Shown: one piece after another, positions 48,501 through 51,500 of the stretch
Position numbering within the stretch: position 1 is the first letter of the stretch
Layout: every line of letters begins with the position of its first letter
NCBI GenBank assembly: GCA_963580285.1
Contig: OY757026.1
Span: forward strand, 67,395,396 to 67,459,395
Direction of reading: 5' to 3'
Length of the DNA stretch: 64,000 bases
Source: Lucinisca nassula
Lineage: Eukaryota; Mollusca; Bivalvia; Lucinida; Lucinidae
Notes under the pieces: generated by a model
The model's input: only the letters and a program-made list of their open reading frames with translations
What the model was told of the DNA's origin: nothing
The model's database searches: none
Translations under genes and position numbers: made by a program

Positions 48501-51500
48501 CACTATTTATGTGATTATGGAGACATTCCTTTCAATGCCGTTGGGCTTTTACCCGACATTGCAATGAAATGACTTCTCAAGCCATACCTCTAAAAGAAAC
48601 TGTTGGGGTTTAAGGAGCGGTCCGACTCGCAACACTTTTCATGGGCAGGCCGGTTTACCAGTACTCAAGTTCGGTCGGTTTAGCTCTGTGCGGTTGCACC
48701 ATGCAGCCCAATCATTTATTCCAGGGGTGCAAATGCTCGTTGGTAAAACACAAGCTGTAACATTGTGAAAAGAAAAGGATACGCATTCAGGGAAATGACT
48801 CTTTCAAAAATATTTTGTCTCCCTCACCAAAAGGGGTCTACTCACTTAGCAACAGGTCATGTTGGAACTTTGTGATAACCGAAGGATAGTTTTTGTCGAT
48901 TCTCAATAAATACCTATGCTGTGGGTAATCATTAGAACCGCATCTACAAGGGCTATCCCTGGATAAGATAGCCTGGGTGGGATAAGACTTTCTATCCAAG
49001 GTTTAATACCAGGATTTCTTTATCTGGTGTGCAAGAATATAAGAATCTTATATGGGTGTGAAGGGTGGGTGGAAAAATTCGTGCCGAGGGTCACTGTCCA
49101 GCATCACGATGCCGGACAGTGATCCCGAGGGACGGATTTTTCTATCCACCCCTCAAAACCATATAGGATTCTTTTTCTTGCATACATGTACCTTCCATTT
49201 CTATTGCGAATTTTTAATGCTGCTGTCACTTCGGTTTCCGACCTCCGCCATTTTGTGATGACACGACAGGAATGTTTAGTGACGTCACGCATGACGACGA
49301 CGCGCATGAGGTTGTAATCAACCAGTGCATATATCAAACACGCGATTATATACGATTTTGGGTCGGAACACCAGGGTCAGAACATAAATTTTTATCCCAG
49401 GGTAAAATCACGGATTTCATTGCATGGTGTGCAAGAAAATTATTTCCCATTTCTCAGTGGGACTCAGGTTAAGGAATAGCAAACAGGGATATAGGGGAGA
49501 CCGGGGCTAGTTGGTCCGAAAATTGCATTTTTTAAGCTGCTGACATAAATATTCATTAGCGTGTAATACTTATACATTATGCAACTAGTATAATCTATTC
49601 TCCACCTTATCTCATATTTTCACGTCAGGAAAATGACAGATTCTTACAAATATTACTGTTTTCCATGACGAGGTAAAATGGAACAACTAACCCCACTATC
49701 GCGGTTAGTTGGTCAGAGCCGCGGGGTAAGTTGGACCGACCTGGATTCAACGAGAAAATCAGGAAGTAATAATGGGTCGATAAATGCCACTTTTGACAAA
49801 AAATCTGAGAAATTACGTGGCTTTAGTAAAATTGCAATAGATTGCCGGGTGATAATCTTAACACAAATTCCTAAGAAGATCAGCCAACTGTGCATTTTGT
49901 TAGTTATTTTTCTCAAAAACCGCAAATTTGATTGGAAAACCCCATTTAAAAGTCTTACCGTAGAGTAGACCGGGGCTAGTTGGTCCTAAGATTATAATTT
50001 GTCTTCAAAATCTGGGTCTAATATCTGTTTCTCAGAACGATTTTGGTACTATGCAACTTGTTCAATAATTTGCTGCTGTTTTTCATTCAGAAAATGCCAG
50101 GTTCTAAAAAATACAAATGCTTTTTCGACTGACCAACTTACCCCGTCGCGAATGGACCAACTTACCCCGACCCTAGCGCCTGGTAGATCTTCACAAATGA
50201 CAGGAACGTCATTGAATTTAGAAACATCAAATGTACTCATCTAAATACCTTATAAAATGAGCTTTCAGGAAAAATATAACTTTTCATGGTTTGTTTTACA
50301 CACAAAAAAGAAAAAAACAAATGAATCCAAGTGTGATAAAGTCACTTTTGTGGTACAAAATCAGTTTTTGTTCTCTAAAATGTTTACGCCTTTCTTGATC
50401 GCCATCTACTTTTCTTCAGAAAGTGTGTCACGATGAAGCATTCCATTGAGCCAAATCATTTTGCCATGACCCTTCTCAGTTCAGAGAAATGGCGCTCGGA
50501 CCAACTTGCCCCACGGACCAACTAGCCCCGATCTCCCCTATTCAATAAAAATGTAATCATCATCTGGAAGCAACAGAGAACTAAAACATGTGGATTGTGC
50601 TTTTGTCTGCGCTAGGTTAGATAGTTTTGGGCAATCATTAGTGACCCACAAATATTTTCTAAATTCAGCAGTGGAAGCACTGATCCAAAAGGGTGAGAAA
50701 ATATTACCCATTAACCCAGCCAGAAAAGAATGCCAGGCCAACGTCGGGCCGACAGTGATACGAAGTGGTCGCTGTCGGCTCGACGTTGACCCGGTGTTTC
50801 GTATTGGTATTGCCTTGTAAAACAAATTGAAGAAACTATCATAATCAATCCATTCCCGATAAAAGCCTGAGCGATGACCTTGATACTTGGTATGCAGCAC
50901 ACTGGACTCGGACCTTAACAAGTTTGTCCAAATGATGACCCTTATTTGATTCGGTCAATTTGGCCTTTCTATGGAAAAAGTCAAACAGTAGATATTTTCA
51001 TTTTATTGTATGCCTATTACATTAGACCTGATTCATACAGTTGGTTACATGAACTTCCGTCAACTTTATTCCGGTTGCCTCCGGTTTTGTATTATTAAAC
51101 TTGTTCTCACAGACAAATCTGGCCCCGCCCTTCAGGGCTTGGAGAATAGACTGGAGTGCATTATGCTTCCACGCAGAGCTGAAACCCACCGCACATGAGT
51201 ACTGCATGGTTAATCGCTTAGAAGGTATAAGCCTGTTCAGGGAAAGGGGTGCGTAGTTGGACCGTCCCTGCATATAAACCCGACTGGTTGTTTTGGACGG
51301 TAAGACTTGAGATGTTATTTCATTACGAAAACAAGCCTATACAAATACATTGTAACCTTTATCGCCGAAGAAATGAAAATTTTAAGATGAAAAATTGTGA
51401 ATTTTTTTCTTATTTCTGCTCAAAATATAGATTGTGGGCACTCGTTAGAACCGCCTCATCGAGGCGGTTTTAACGAGTACCCACAATCTATATTTCTCAA

